Source: Nocardia ninae NBRC 108245 (lineage in GTDB: Bacteria; Actinomycetota; Actinomycetes; Mycobacteriales; Mycobacteriaceae). Taken from it: DNA of 61,873 nucleotides. Shown here in pieces: positions 15,800 through 26,000 of this stretch; within the stretch, counting starts at the first letter, position 1; each line of letters opens with the position of its first letter. The stretch spans positions 1-61,873 of the forward strand of contig NZ_BJXA01000054.1 of the NCBI RefSeq assembly GCF_007990755.1, given 5' to 3'. The position numbers and the translations under genes are program-made. The notes below the pieces were generated by a model, which was not told the origin of the DNA, ran no database searches, and saw only the letters and a program-made list of their open reading frames with translations.

Positions 15800-17446
15800 T
15801 CAGGCGATGGCCCGCAGTTCCTCGGCGGTGATCTCCTCCAGCGAGCGCCGTCGCGTCTCGACCAGGAAGGCGACACCCGCCGCGGCCGCGATGGTCATCG
15901 GGATGGCGCTGATGAGCGCGGTCATCGAAATCGATGGTGCCGCAACGGCGAGCACCACCAGCGCGAGCACGATAATGCCGCCTGCCTTGCTCATGCCTGC
16001 CGCCAAACCGGTGCCGCGGGAACGTATTCGCGTCGGGTACACCTCGGCGCCATAGGCGACGAGTACCGCCACCACCGAGCTCGCGCCCCAGATCGGCGGG
16101 ATGAGCAACGCGTACAGCAGAATCTTGTTGTCCGCGATGCGATCTCCGAGCGCGACGAACCCGAACAACGAAACCGCAAGCAGCGCACTGAGTATCACCA
16201 TCGTCCATTTCGACGAGCGGTGATAACAGTAGGCGACCAGGAAATTGAGCGGGAAACCGATCAGCGCGGAGTCACGCAGGATCTGATCGGCCGAGACGCC
16301 GCTGTACCCGAGTTGGCGCAGGTTGGTCGGCAACCAGAGCTGAAAGCCGTAGACGACCAGGCCGACGCCGAGACCGACCAGCACCAGCACAGTGGTGATC
16401 CCGCCGAACGGCGCCTGCACCAGACGACGGTATCCCCCCTTGACACCGGATTCGATTGTGAGCTCCGACTTTTCGACCTCGGTAATCGATGCGTTGTAGA
16501 CGCGCAACACCTGCTCCGCCTCCCGGCGGCGGCCCAGCGCCAGCAGGAAGCGCGGCGACTCCGGGATCCACCGGGTGAGCAGAATGGTCAGCAACCCGGT
16601 CGGGAACCCGATCAGCCACATCACCCGCCAGCCGTAGCTGTCGCCGACGGTGGCCGACAACCAACTGGTGATGATGTAAGCGCCCGCGATGTCGCCACCG
16701 ATCAGCACCATCAGCCAGCCGCGATGCCGCGCCGGAATCGTCTCGGCGAGCAGGGTGAACGCGATCGGCAGCATGCCGCCCGCGCTGATGCCCATGATCA
16801 GGCACATCAGCAGATTCAGCTCGAAACTCGGCATCGCACCACACACCGAAGTGGCCACGAAGAACACCCCCGCCAGCAGAATCGCCGCCTTGCGGCCGAT
16901 CTTGTCGCTGAGCCAACCCCAGATGAACGAGCCGATCACCGTACCGGTGATCCCCGCCAGCGGCAGCAGTGCAGCCGGCAGGCCGCCACCAGGGTTGGTC
17001 GCGGTTTTCAGCCCGTATTCCTTGGCGACCCCGGGCACGACGAACGCCAGCGTGGTCGGCTTCATGACATCGATGGTGATCGCCGCGGCCATCACCAGCA
17101 GCAGAACCACATGTACCCGATTGATCGGCGCATCATCGAGCGCACGTACCCGCAGGTTTGCCACCTGATCACGCTGTGCCCCAACAGGAACCAGTCCATA
17201 GGCGGTGACGACGAGGCCGACGACGATCAACACCATTCCTACAAGCATCGAGGTATCCATGGGCATGTCCGCCATGTGATAACCCATGTGCCTGGACTCC
17301 CAGTACATCGGAAAGTGCAGCGCAGTACCCAAAGTCGTTGCGGCGAGCCCGAACCAGAAGGCACGGGTACGCCGCCGAATAGGCGCCGGGTGGGGTCCTT
17401 CGTCGGTTTGCTCGATCGATGAGTCGAAATGTCTTTGGCTACACAC
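15800..17446 (-). CDS. MFS transporter (sugar/aromatic-acid porter-like)
   Basis: 548 aa from a GTG at 17446 with GGAG 6 bases upstream. After a polar N-terminus and two additional predicted spans come the 12 segments of a major facilitator. These include the inter-TM2/3 motif WGWLSDKIGRKAA, the TM5-like segment GGDIAGAYIIT, and the PESPRFLLALGRR motif after TM6 typical of sugar porters and SV2-like proteins. A basic RTRRR-containing tail follows TM12. The substrate is unknown. Length above 500 aa comes from the N-terminal extension. It ends next to the 34-residue peptide gene and follows the AraC-type gene in the same direction. Confidence 0.85.
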   Translation of the reverse strand: MCSQRHFDSSIEQTDEGPHPAPIRRRTRAFWFGLAATTLGTALHFPMYWESRHMGYHMADMPMDTSMLVGMVLIVVGLVVTAYGLVPVGAQRDQVANLRVRALDDAPINRVHVVLLLVMAAAITIDVMKPTTLAFVVPGVAKEYGLKTATNPGGGLPAALLPLAGITGTVIGSFIWGWLSDKIGRKAAILLAGVFFVATSVCGAMPSFELNLLMCLIMGISAGGMLPIAFTLLAETIPARHRGWLMVLIGGDIAGAYIITSWLSATVGDSYGWRVMWLIGFPTGLLTILLTRWIPESPRFLLALGRRREAEQVLRVYNASITEVEKSELTIESGVKGGYRRLVQAPFGGITTVLVLVGLGVGLVVYGFQLWLPTNLRQLGYSGVSADQILRDSALIGFPLNFLVAYCYHRSSKWTMVILSALLAVSLFGFVALGDRIADNKILLYALLIPPIWGASSVVAVLVAYGAEVYPTRIRSRGTGLAAGMSKAGGIIVLALVVLAVAAPSISMTALISAIPMTIAAAAGVAFLVETRRRSLEEITAEELRAIA

Positions 17447-17698
17447 AGATATCTCCGTTCTTTACCGTACGGACAGCGGGCGAATTGAAAGCGGAACCCG
17501 CGTACCAAACGGCAGTGGCACGACAAGTAAGAGCAGCGGCGTAGAGCGACAGCCCCGCGGTCGCGGAGCCGATAGCGGCGCGATACGCCGGTGGTCATAG
17601 CCTGTCGGCATGGCTGAGTCGATCGAGGCGGTTGCTGACCGGGCCGAACGGTCGCGAGCTCACGATCTTGTTGAATCACCTCGGTAAAGGTTCGATAT

Positions 17699-18439
17699 TC
17701 AAAGCTGCGGCAGGGCCAGCAAAAAGGGCGCGGTCCGAATCGTTCGTTCGGTCAAGGTGATACCGATTTCGAGTCGATCATTTTTCCGGAGTCGGAACTC
17801 ACAGATTCCCGTGCGGACATCTCGGGTTAATCGACAATTTCTGTCGTCGCGAACGGTGGAGACCGCGATCGCGCGAGCGATCCATTTTCCGGGCGGTACA
17901 CAGTTCAAACTGAAAGCCCCCTGGTTTGCGACAATCAGCAACGCGGCGGCCGATGTCAGCGGATTGGCCGCGCGGAATATGCTCATGTACCTTCGGCGCA
18001 CTGCCGCCCCCTCCGGGTCGAACAGCTTGCCGCACAATAACGGCATGCTGGTCTCGCGATTGCAGTCATGCTGCTCGGACCATCTCAACGGAACCTGCTC
18101 GCCGCGAACGTAGCGACGATACTGGGACGGACTCAGGCCGACCGCTTCGGTGAACCGCGATGTGAACGTGCCGTAACTGAGATACCCGACGGCATAGGAG
18201 ATGTCGGACACTCTCATCGACGTGGAGGCCAATAACTTCTTGCTTCGCGCCAGACGGATTGCGGCGAGGAAACGGGCGGGTGACCAGCCGGTTTCGGCGC
18301 GAAACCGTCTGACGAAGTAGAACTTGCTGCATTTTGCGACGTCGGCGAGGTCATCCAAGGTAACCTGTTGCCCGCAGTTTTCCCACATGTACTTGATGCT
18401 GTCAGCAATATGGTCGGACACGAACTCTCCCAAACTCAT
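17699..18439 (-). CDS. AraC-family regulator with N-terminal DNA-binding domain
   Basis: 246 aa. The two helix-turn-helices of AraC proteins occupy residues about 12-112 (VTLDDLADVAKCSKFYFVRRF, then VSDISYAVGYLSYGTFTSRF), at the N-terminus instead of the usual C-terminus. The remaining 130 residues form a domain I do not recognise (contains LIVANQGAFSLNCVPPG). Proteins of this layout occur in actinomycetes, where the C-terminal part is a presumed sensor. It lies directly upstream of the MFS gene on the same strand and 500 bases from the enediyne cassette, which it may control. Confidence 0.8.
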   Translation of the reverse strand: MSLGEFVSDHIADSIKYMWENCGQQVTLDDLADVAKCSKFYFVRRFRAETGWSPARFLAAIRLARSKKLLASTSMRVSDISYAVGYLSYGTFTSRFTEAVGLSPSQYRRYVRGEQVPLRWSEQHDCNRETSMPLLCGKLFDPEGAAVRRRYMSIFRAANPLTSAAALLIVANQGAFSLNCVPPGKWIARAIAVSTVRDDRNCRLTRDVRTGICEFRLRKNDRLEIGITLTERTIRTAPFLLALPQL

Positions 18440-18939
18440 AACAATCCAGGATGCCTGAGCCGGTGACAGCAGAAGTGAGCCTACCGCAGCTGTTCGGCTG
18501 CGAGATAGCTACGAAATAGCGCCTTTGCTAGTGCGAGGAAATGTGGCCGCTGCCGCTGATGGTGGAACTGACCGGCCGCCTCTGGCACCGAGGTCGAACC
18601 ATTCAGGTGTCGCCGCAAAGGCCGCGCGCCATTACGAAATGCCGGTGGCCCCTCAACTGCGGGATGAACGCTCGGCAAGTGCAGCCGTCGAATCCGCAGT
18701 GGCGGTTGCATTACTTCCGAGTACCCCCTTAACCCGTAGCCCCGACGCAAGCCCCATGGCCCCGATGCAGCGAGGCAGGCGAACGGAGTGCCCGACGGTG
18801 GCTCAGTTCGCCACCATGATTCATGTTATGCAACTGGTCGGTAGAATACTTCCGTTTTATAGATTGAGCAACGAGGAAGAAGCCCCAGACGCGACCGGAT
18901 GGGAACCTTGAGTACAGGTTCTGCGAAGGAGGGCTTCAG
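18440..18939. promoter_or_regulatory. 500-base intergenic region upstream of enediyne cassette
   Basis: No credible gene: open frames here have no ribosome site or recognisable composition. Between about 18820 and 18875 the GC drops (around TAGAATACTTCCGTTTTATAG), a likely promoter zone for the divergent AraC gene and/or the rightward enediyne operon. A GGAGGG ribosome site precedes the E3 ATG. Confidence 0.4.
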
Positions 18940-19965
18940 ATGGTCTTCACTCTGGGTGGGCTCCGCCGGAAGATCTTGACGCCGGACGCGCGACAGGCCT
19001 CGTTGCAGGTTCGCGGCTTCCCTGCCCGTAATTCCTACGCCGCAGCGTGTCTGGAGCTGCCCGGCGCGACGTTCATCGAAGGATTCGGTGTCGGCGCCGA
19101 GCGTGCCACGGCAGCGGAGACTGCGGCGTTGTTATCCGAAATAGAAAGTAAGCGAAGAGGTTTCGCGTTCGAAGGCGCTGCGATGGCAATGGCGATCCGG
19201 GACGCGTTGCCGATCGGCCACCGCCATCACGTAGCCGACTTCCTCACCGCGGCAGACGAACACCTCTACATGATCTACGTCGGCGTCGGCTGGGCACTGG
19301 CCCGGCTCCCGCGGCCACTGCACCGAGCGGCGCTCACCGGCGCGACCGATCCGGTGCTGGTTTGGCTCGCCTTGGATGGCTACGGGTTTCACCAGGCCTA
19401 TTTCCATACCGATCGCTACGTGAAACAGCAGTATGTGGATCCGAACCCGCCCGTCGTGTCGGTCCGGCACTCGGACTATGTGCCGCACGCGATCGATCAG
19501 GGGATCGGGCGCGCGATGTGGTTCGTCGCAGGCGCCGATCCGGTAGTCGCATGCACGATGATCGAAGCGTTCGCGGCTGACCGGCGTCCGGACTTGTTCG
19601 CCGGCCTCGGCCTGGCGGCGACCTACGCGGGCGGTGCCACCGCCGACGAGCTCGCCACGCTGCGCGAGCAGGCATCGCCCTATCGCGAAGACATCGGGCA
19701 GGGTGCAACCTTTGCCGCCGAAGCACGTGCCCGCGCCCGCATCGTGCAGCCGAATACCGAGACCGCCGTAAGAGTTTTCACCGGCCGGCCCGTCGATGAC
19801 ACATCCAGGATCGCGATCGACACCCGGCCCGCGGAGCCCACCATCGACGGCCTGGCCGGTTACGAGGTCTGGCGACAGCGGATTCGACAACGGTGCCTGA
19901 CCTCCGAGCCTCCCGACCCGACCGCTTCCGCAGCCACGGAAACAACCGCAAAGGCCGAATCATGA
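18940..19965 (+). CDS. enediyne biosynthesis protein E3 (DUF1702 family)
   Basis: 341 aa from an ATG at 18940 behind GGAGGG. It is a member of the DUF1702/UnbL family that forms the first gene of the enediyne warhead cassette. Recognisable segments are the N-terminal LGGLRRKILTP, FIEGFGVGAERAT near 48-60, and the conserved DGYGFHQAYFHTDRYV stretch near 145-162. The biochemical role is unsettled; genetics in other enediyne producers shows the conserved accessory genes are needed for warhead formation. The stop overlaps the E4 start by ATGA, so E3-E4-E5 are translationally coupled. Confidence 0.92.
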   Translation: MVFTLGGLRRKILTPDARQASLQVRGFPARNSYAAACLELPGATFIEGFGVGAERATAAETAALLSEIESKRRGFAFEGAAMAMAIRDALPIGHRHHVADFLTAADEHLYMIYVGVGWALARLPRPLHRAALTGATDPVLVWLALDGYGFHQAYFHTDRYVKQQYVDPNPPVVSVRHSDYVPHAIDQGIGRAMWFVAGADPVVACTMIEAFAADRRPDLFAGLGLAATYAGGATADELATLREQASPYREDIGQGATFAAEARARARIVQPNTETAVRVFTGRPVDDTSRIAIDTRPAEPTIDGLAGYEVWRQRIRQRCLTSEPPDPTASAATETTAKAES

Positions 19966-21941
19966 ACGCTCGTATAAGAGCCCTGGCGCCGACGATCGCC
20001 GCGGTGGTGCTGCTGGCATCCGCTTTCCTCGTCGCGCAAGCACAGGTCGCCACCGACGATCCGGACACCGTGGCGCAGGACTACAAGCTCGAATCCATGG
20101 CGATCGCCATGCCTCCCGGATACGACCAGCTGCCGATGAAATCCGTGCGCGAGGTGAACCCGTCATATCACCGCATTCGCTCGTGGATCTCCTCGGTCGG
20201 TGCCTCGATTGCCGTCAACGACCTGGTCGGGCACGGGCGGTCCGACGGCATGTGCATCGTCGACACCCGAACCGACTCGGTGATCGTGACCTACACCCCG
20301 ACCGCACCTCATGCCGACCGCTTCACACCATTCGTGCTCCGTCCGGACCCGATCACGATGGATTCGACGATGGCGCCGATGGGTTGCGCCCCCGGCGATT
20401 TCAACGGCGACGGTGGAATGGATCTACTCGTCTACTACTGGGGACGAACACCGATCATCTTCCTACACCGGGCCGATGCCACCGATCCGGCGCCGAAATA
20501 TGTACCGACCGAGCTGATCCCGTCGGGGACCACGCGCGATCAGTACCACGGCGAACAGTGGAACACCAATTCTGTGTCCATCGCCGACTTCGACGGTGAC
20601 GGCCATCCGGACATCGTCTTCGGGAACTACTTCCCGAACTCCGGTGTGCTCGACCCGAACGGGCGTCCCGACGTCGTCATGAACGACTCGTTGTCGAATG
20701 CGAAGAACGCCGCGGGCGAGCGCGTATTTCGATGGAACGGCAACGACGCCGCCGGACGCCCGGAATACGTCGAGCAGAAGGGCGCGATCCCGTTCGGCGA
20801 CAGCACCGGCTGGACCCTGTCGCTCGGATCGGGTGACCTGACCGGCGATCTGCTGCCCGAGCTCTACATCGGCAACGACTTCGGCCGCGATCATCTGCTG
20901 TACAACCAGTCGACGCCGGGCACTATCCGATTCAGCACGGCAACGGGCAATCGAACCTGGACCGACCCGAAATCGTTCGTGCTCGGGCATGACTCGTTCA
21001 AAGGTATGGGCGTCGATTTCGTCGATATGTACGATCGCGGAAAATTCGACATGCTGGTCAGCAATATCACCACCCCGTGGGGCATCCAGGAAAGCAACTT
21101 CGTCTGGCGCAACGACACGAGCACGCCCGACGACATGCGTCGAGAACTCGTCTCCGGGCACGCACCGTTCTCGCAACAGGCGCAACAGCTCGGACTGGCC
21201 TGGACGGGCTGGGGCTGGGATATGAAAGCCGCCGATCTGCGCAACTCCGGAACCCTCGACGTGCTGCAGACCTCCGGGTTCGTCCAAGGCGACGGCGGCA
21301 ACCGATGGGCTTGGCTGCAGGAGCTTGCGACCACCAACGACGTCGTGCTGCACGACCCGGTGATGTGGCCGCGAGTCGCCCCCGGCGACGACATCGCGGG
21401 CGGGCACCCGATGGCACTGTTCGCCAAGGGGCGCAATGGCAAGTACGTCGACATCACCGAGCAGGTCGGCACCGACGCGCCGATACCGACGCGCGGGGTC
21501 GCCATCGGCGACACCACCGGCACCGGCACGCTCGATTTCGCGGTCGCCCGCCAGTGGGGGCCGCCCGCGTTCTTCGCGAATCAATCACCGGCCCTGGGCA
21601 ACTCGTTGACATTGCGGCTGTATCGACCGGCGCAGCCTGCCACCGGTACGCCCGCGACGGTCGCCGGGCAGCCCGCTTACAACGCGGTCGTCACGGTGCG
21701 CACCGCCGACGGCCGGACCACCCGCAGCCAACTCGACGGCGGCAGCGGTCACAGCGGCAAACGCAGTTTCGACGTGCACTTCGGACTCGGCGCCGCCAGC
21801 ACCCCGGTGGCGGCCGATATCGAGTGGCTCGACACCGCCGGTGCCCGGCATCACCAGACACTCCAGCTCGCGCCCGGCACGCACGCGCTGATGCTGACCG
21901 ACACGGCCACCGAGATCGCCGAGGGGATCACGAAACCATGA
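19962..21941 (+). CDS. enediyne biosynthesis protein E4 (FG-GAP/CRTAC1-ASPIC beta-propeller, UnbV-like)
   Basis: 659 aa from the ATG overlapping the E3 stop. An N-terminal hydrophobic segment (residues 6-27) is a signal peptide or anchor, so the propeller is probably extracytoplasmic. Several FG-GAP/VCBS repeats are visible (APGDFNGDGGMDLLV near 148, IADFDGDGHPDIVFGN near 207, and later DLTGDLLPELYIGND). The C-terminal region shows the ASPIC-like domain (SQLDGGSGHSGKRS; VHFGLGAA). This is the E4 member of the conserved enediyne cassette. Its exact role is unknown. Confidence 0.92.
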   Translation: MNARIRALAPTIAAVVLLASAFLVAQAQVATDDPDTVAQDYKLESMAIAMPPGYDQLPMKSVREVNPSYHRIRSWISSVGASIAVNDLVGHGRSDGMCIVDTRTDSVIVTYTPTAPHADRFTPFVLRPDPITMDSTMAPMGCAPGDFNGDGGMDLLVYYWGRTPIIFLHRADATDPAPKYVPTELIPSGTTRDQYHGEQWNTNSVSIADFDGDGHPDIVFGNYFPNSGVLDPNGRPDVVMNDSLSNAKNAAGERVFRWNGNDAAGRPEYVEQKGAIPFGDSTGWTLSLGSGDLTGDLLPELYIGNDFGRDHLLYNQSTPGTIRFSTATGNRTWTDPKSFVLGHDSFKGMGVDFVDMYDRGKFDMLVSNITTPWGIQESNFVWRNDTSTPDDMRRELVSGHAPFSQQAQQLGLAWTGWGWDMKAADLRNSGTLDVLQTSGFVQGDGGNRWAWLQELATTNDVVLHDPVMWPRVAPGDDIAGGHPMALFAKGRNGKYVDITEQVGTDAPIPTRGVAIGDTTGTGTLDFAVARQWGPPAFFANQSPALGNSLTLRLYRPAQPATGTPATVAGQPAYNAVVTVRTADGRTTRSQLDGGSGHSGKRSFDVHFGLGAASTPVAADIEWLDTAGARHHQTLQLAPGTHALMLTDTATEIAEGITKP

Positions 21942-22999
21942 CTCTGCTCAACCGTAAACTCAGCCTTCGCGATCAGCCCTCCGCACCACCCCGCGGCAAC
22001 GGTGCAACCGCGGTCGTACCGCCCACCACCAACGGTGCCGCGCCGACCACCGAACCGGCCAAAAGAGATGTGCGCTATCTGGCCCTACGGAATTTCGCCC
22101 TCTCGCTGACCGTGCTCAATATCGTCGGCTACACCATCCTCGGCTTCGAACAGCCACCGCTCTGGCCGATTCTGGCGATCTTGTCGGCTTACGTGATCGA
22201 CCTGGCTTTCGAGATGATCACCGCGTGGTCGCGTAACACCGCACCGCGATTCCTGGGTCGCGGCGCCCGCGGCGTGTACGAGTTCCTCCTACCGGCCCAC
22301 ATCACCGCCTTGGCGGTGAACATGCTGCTCTACGCCAATAATCAATTCTGGCCGGTCCTGTTCGCCGTAGCGGTGGCGATCACCAGCAAGTATGTGTTCC
22401 AAGCCCCGTTCGGCGGGCGGATGCGCCATTTCCTGAACCCGTCCAACTTCGGGATAACAGTGGCGCTGCTGTGCTTCAGCACCTGGATCAGCATCGCGCC
22501 GCCCTACGAATTCGGCGAGAACATCAACACGATGTTCCGGATAGCGGTCCCGCTGGTCTTGCTCGTCGCGGGCACGGTGATCAACGCCACCCTGGTCCGC
22601 CGGGTGCCGCTGATCATCGGCTGGCTCGGTGGGTTCGTGATCCAGGCCGTGGTCCGGCACGCACTGTTCGACGTCGCCCTGGTCGCCGCGCTCGGCATGA
22701 TGACCGGCACCGCCTTCATCCTGTTCACCAACTACATGATCACCGACCCTGGCACGACGCCGTTCCCGGCCCGAGCCCAATTCATGTTCGGCGCATCGGC
22801 CGCCACCGTCTACGGACTGCTGATGGTCTTCAACGTCGTCTACACCTTGTTCTTCGCCGTCACGATCGTCTGCGCGATCCGGGGCAGCTACGCCTGGATT
22901 GCCTACTGGACGAAGGCTGCCAAAGGCCGTGCCGCTGAACGCCGAAGCACCGACCGGGTGCCGGTGTTGTCCCCCGGCCCCACTATTCAGCGAGCATGA
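21938..22999 (+). CDS. enediyne biosynthesis protein E5 (UnbU, RnfD/NqrB-like membrane protein)
   Basis: 353 aa, ATGA-coupled to E4. After a 45-residue polar, Pro/Thr-rich N-terminus come about eight to ten membrane spans. The motif GGRMRHFLNPSNFG (near 160) and FTNYMITDPGTTP (near 265) match signature regions of RnfD/NqrB electron-transport subunits, to which E5 proteins are related. It may form a membrane redox or assembly partner for the warhead complex. It is followed after 3 bases by the PKSE start. Confidence 0.92.
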   Translation: MTLLNRKLSLRDQPSAPPRGNGATAVVPPTTNGAAPTTEPAKRDVRYLALRNFALSLTVLNIVGYTILGFEQPPLWPILAILSAYVIDLAFEMITAWSRNTAPRFLGRGARGVYEFLLPAHITALAVNMLLYANNQFWPVLFAVAVAITSKYVFQAPFGGRMRHFLNPSNFGITVALLCFSTWISIAPPYEFGENINTMFRIAVPLVLLVAGTVINATLVRRVPLIIGWLGGFVIQAVVRHALFDVALVAALGMMTGTAFILFTNYMITDPGTTPFPARAQFMFGASAATVYGLLMVFNVVYTLFFAVTIVCAIRGSYAWIAYWTKAAKGRAAERRSTDRVPVLSPGPTIQRA

Positions 23000-23002
23000 C
23001 CG

Positions 23003-26000
23003 ATGGTTCGACTAGCGATCGTCGGTATGGCGTGCCGATTTCCCGACGCCGCGACCCCGGCTCAGCTGTGGGACAACGTCCTGGCCCGCAGGCGTGCATT
23101 CCGGCCGATCCCACCGGCCAGGTTGAACGCGGCCGACTACTACGCGAGTGATTCCGCGGCGGCGGACCGCCATTACGCGACCCATGCGGCGGTCATCGAA
23201 GGCTGGACCTTCAATCGGGCCAGACATCGCGTCGCCGCCAACACCTTTCGATCCACCGACATCGTCCACTGGCTCGCCTTGGACACCGCGGCCGCGGCGC
23301 TCGACGACGCCGGCTTTCCGGCGGGCGAAGGCTTGGACCGCAAACGCACCGGCGTCATCCTCGGTAACACGCTCACCGGCGATATGACCCGCGCTTCGGG
23401 CATGCGGCTGCGGTGGCCCTATGTGCGTCGCACCCTGGCCGGCGCACTGCACCGCAAAGGCTGGCCCGCGGCGCAGATCGCCGCCTTTCTCGACGAGTAC
23501 GAGGCGGACTACAAGGCACCGTTCCCGGCGATCACCGAGGACAGCCTGGCCGGTGGCCTGGCGAACACGATCGCCGGGCGGATCTGCAACCACTTCGATT
23601 TCGGCGGTGGCGGTTTCACCGTCGACGGCGCCTGCTCGTCGTCGCTCTTGTCGATCGCACAGGCCGGTGACGCCATGCTCGCCGGTCACCTCGACGCCGC
23701 GATCGTCGGTGGCGTCGACATATCCATCGACCCGTTCGAACTGGTCGGCTTCGCGAAGACCGGCGCCCTGTCGACGTCGGAAATGCGCGTGTACGACCAA
23801 CGTTCGAACGGCTTCTGGCCGGGTGAGGGCTGCGGGATCCTCGTGCTGCTGCGCGAGGAGGACGCGATCGCCAGGGGTGCACGGATATACGCGACGATCG
23901 CAGGCTGGGGTATCTCCTCGGACGGTCGGGGTGGCATCACCCGGCCCGAACACAACGGCCACCTGCGGGCGATCGAACGCGCGTACCGGATGGCGGGATT
24001 CGGGGTGGACACCGTCGACTATCTCGAGGGCCACGGCGCCGGCACCGTGGTCGGTGACCGCACCGAGCTCGAGGTGTTCAATACGGCCGTCGCCGCCCGG
24101 AGTGCGGGCAGACCACCGGTGGCGATCGGATCGATCAAGGGCAACATCGGTCATACGAAGGCGGCGGCCGGCATTGCGGCCCTGATCAAGACCACCCTCG
24201 CTGTGCACCACGGCACCATTCCGCCGATCACCGGTACCGACCGGCCGCATCCGGTCCTCGGCGACGTCGAGAATCGACTTCGGCTCCCCGACAGCGCATT
24301 CGAATGGCCGGACCCCAGCGAAGAGACCACGGCACCGGCCGTCGCCGCACCCGACCCGAACCCTCCCCGGCGGGCCGGCGTCTCGTCGCTGGGTTTCGGC
24401 GGCAGCAACGCCCACGTCGTGCTGGAGAGCCGACTGCCACCGCGGACGCTGTCGCGCGCGGCCAGTACCCGCCTGGCGCGCAGCGCGCAGGATGCGGAAC
24501 TGTTCGCGATGTCAGCGGCCACACCCCCCGAGCTGGCAGCCGAGCTACGCAGGGTCGCCGCACTCGCCGCGCGTTGTTCGTTCGCCGAACTCGGCGATCT
24601 CGCCGCCGAGCTGATCCGGATCGACGCCCGGCTACCGATCAAAGCGGCGGTGGTCGCCACCGGACAACGACAGGCCGCGGACCGGTTGACCGAACTGGCC
24701 GACGTCCTCGCCGCCGGTGAACGGCACCGGTTCGCTCCGGGATCCGGCCAATTCCTCAGTGCCGGAATAGGATCCGCACCGCGCATCGGACTGATGTTTC
24801 CCGGGCAGGGCGCCCCCGGGCACGGCGACGGCGGCGCACCCGCTCGCCGCTTCGCCGTGATCGCCGACCTGTACCAGCAGGTGGGTGTTCACGCCGAAGG
24901 TGCGGCCACCGAGGAGGCGCAGCCGCGCATCGTGACGGCCTCGCTCGCCGGCTTGCGACTGCTCGACTCCGTCGGCATGAACGTCGTCGGCTGCGTCGGG
25001 CACAGCCTGGGGGAATTGACCGCGCTCTACTGGGCCGGTGTGTTCGACGAAACCGAGCTCGTACGCACAGCGGCGTTCCGCGGCAAGGCGATGCAGACCG
25101 CTGCCGTGGCTGAGCCGGGCACCATGGCGACGATCTTCGCGGGCGCCGATCAGGTGGCGGCCTTGCTGAACGGCAGCCCCGTGGTGATCGCCGGATACAA
25201 CAGTCCGAAACACACAGTGGTCGCGGGGCCGACCGACGCCGTCGACGCGGTGCTGGTGAGCGCGCGCGCAGCCGAAATGCGCTGCCGGACACTGCCGGTT
25301 TCGCATGCGTTCCATTCACCGTTGGTCGCGCCCGCAGCCCACGCCTTCCGCCGCTACCTCGACGAGATCGATCTTGGCAAGGTCAAACGGTCCGGTTTGT
25401 TCTCGACCGTCACCGCAGGCTCGCTGGAGCCCGGCTACGCCGTCGCCGATCTGCTCGAGCGCCAGGTGCGCGCACCGGTCCAGTTCGCCGCCGCGTTGTC
25501 GCAGCTCGCACAGACCTGCGATCTGCTCGTCGAGGTCGGGCCGGGTTCGACGCTGTCGGCCCTCGCCGCTGATGTGTGCCCTGGAATTCCTACTGTCGCA
25601 ATGGAAACCGACGGCGACTCAGTTGCCGGGATCCTGCGCACCCTCGCCGCCTGCTACGTCCTCGGCGCCCGCCCCGACCTGGACGGCTTCGCCGCCGAAC
25701 GCTTCAACCGGACGATCTCGCTCGACAAGCAGTTCGTTTTCATCGAAAGCCCTTGCGAGCAAGCACCGAACGACTCGTTCCTCCCCCAGGCGCTGTCCAT
25801 CGAGCCCGGCATAGCGCAGCCTGCTGTGGCCGATCAACCCGACCCGGCCTGGGCGGACGACACCTCGTCCTTGCCGACGTTGCAGCGACTGATCGCCGAG
25901 CGCGTCGAACTTCCCATCGAGGAGATCACCCCCGAGATCCACCCGCTCGACGATCTGCATTTGAGCAGCATCACCATCACCCAACTGGTCGCGGATGCGC

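Noticed and set aside
18525-18911. 128-residue plus-strand frame before the enediyne cassette
   Set aside because: No ribosome site, no recognisable fold, composition as expected for GC-rich non-coding DNA.
21077-22999. 640-residue version of E5
   Set aside because: The N-terminal 287 residues are a shadow of E4; E5 starts at the coupled ATG at 21938.
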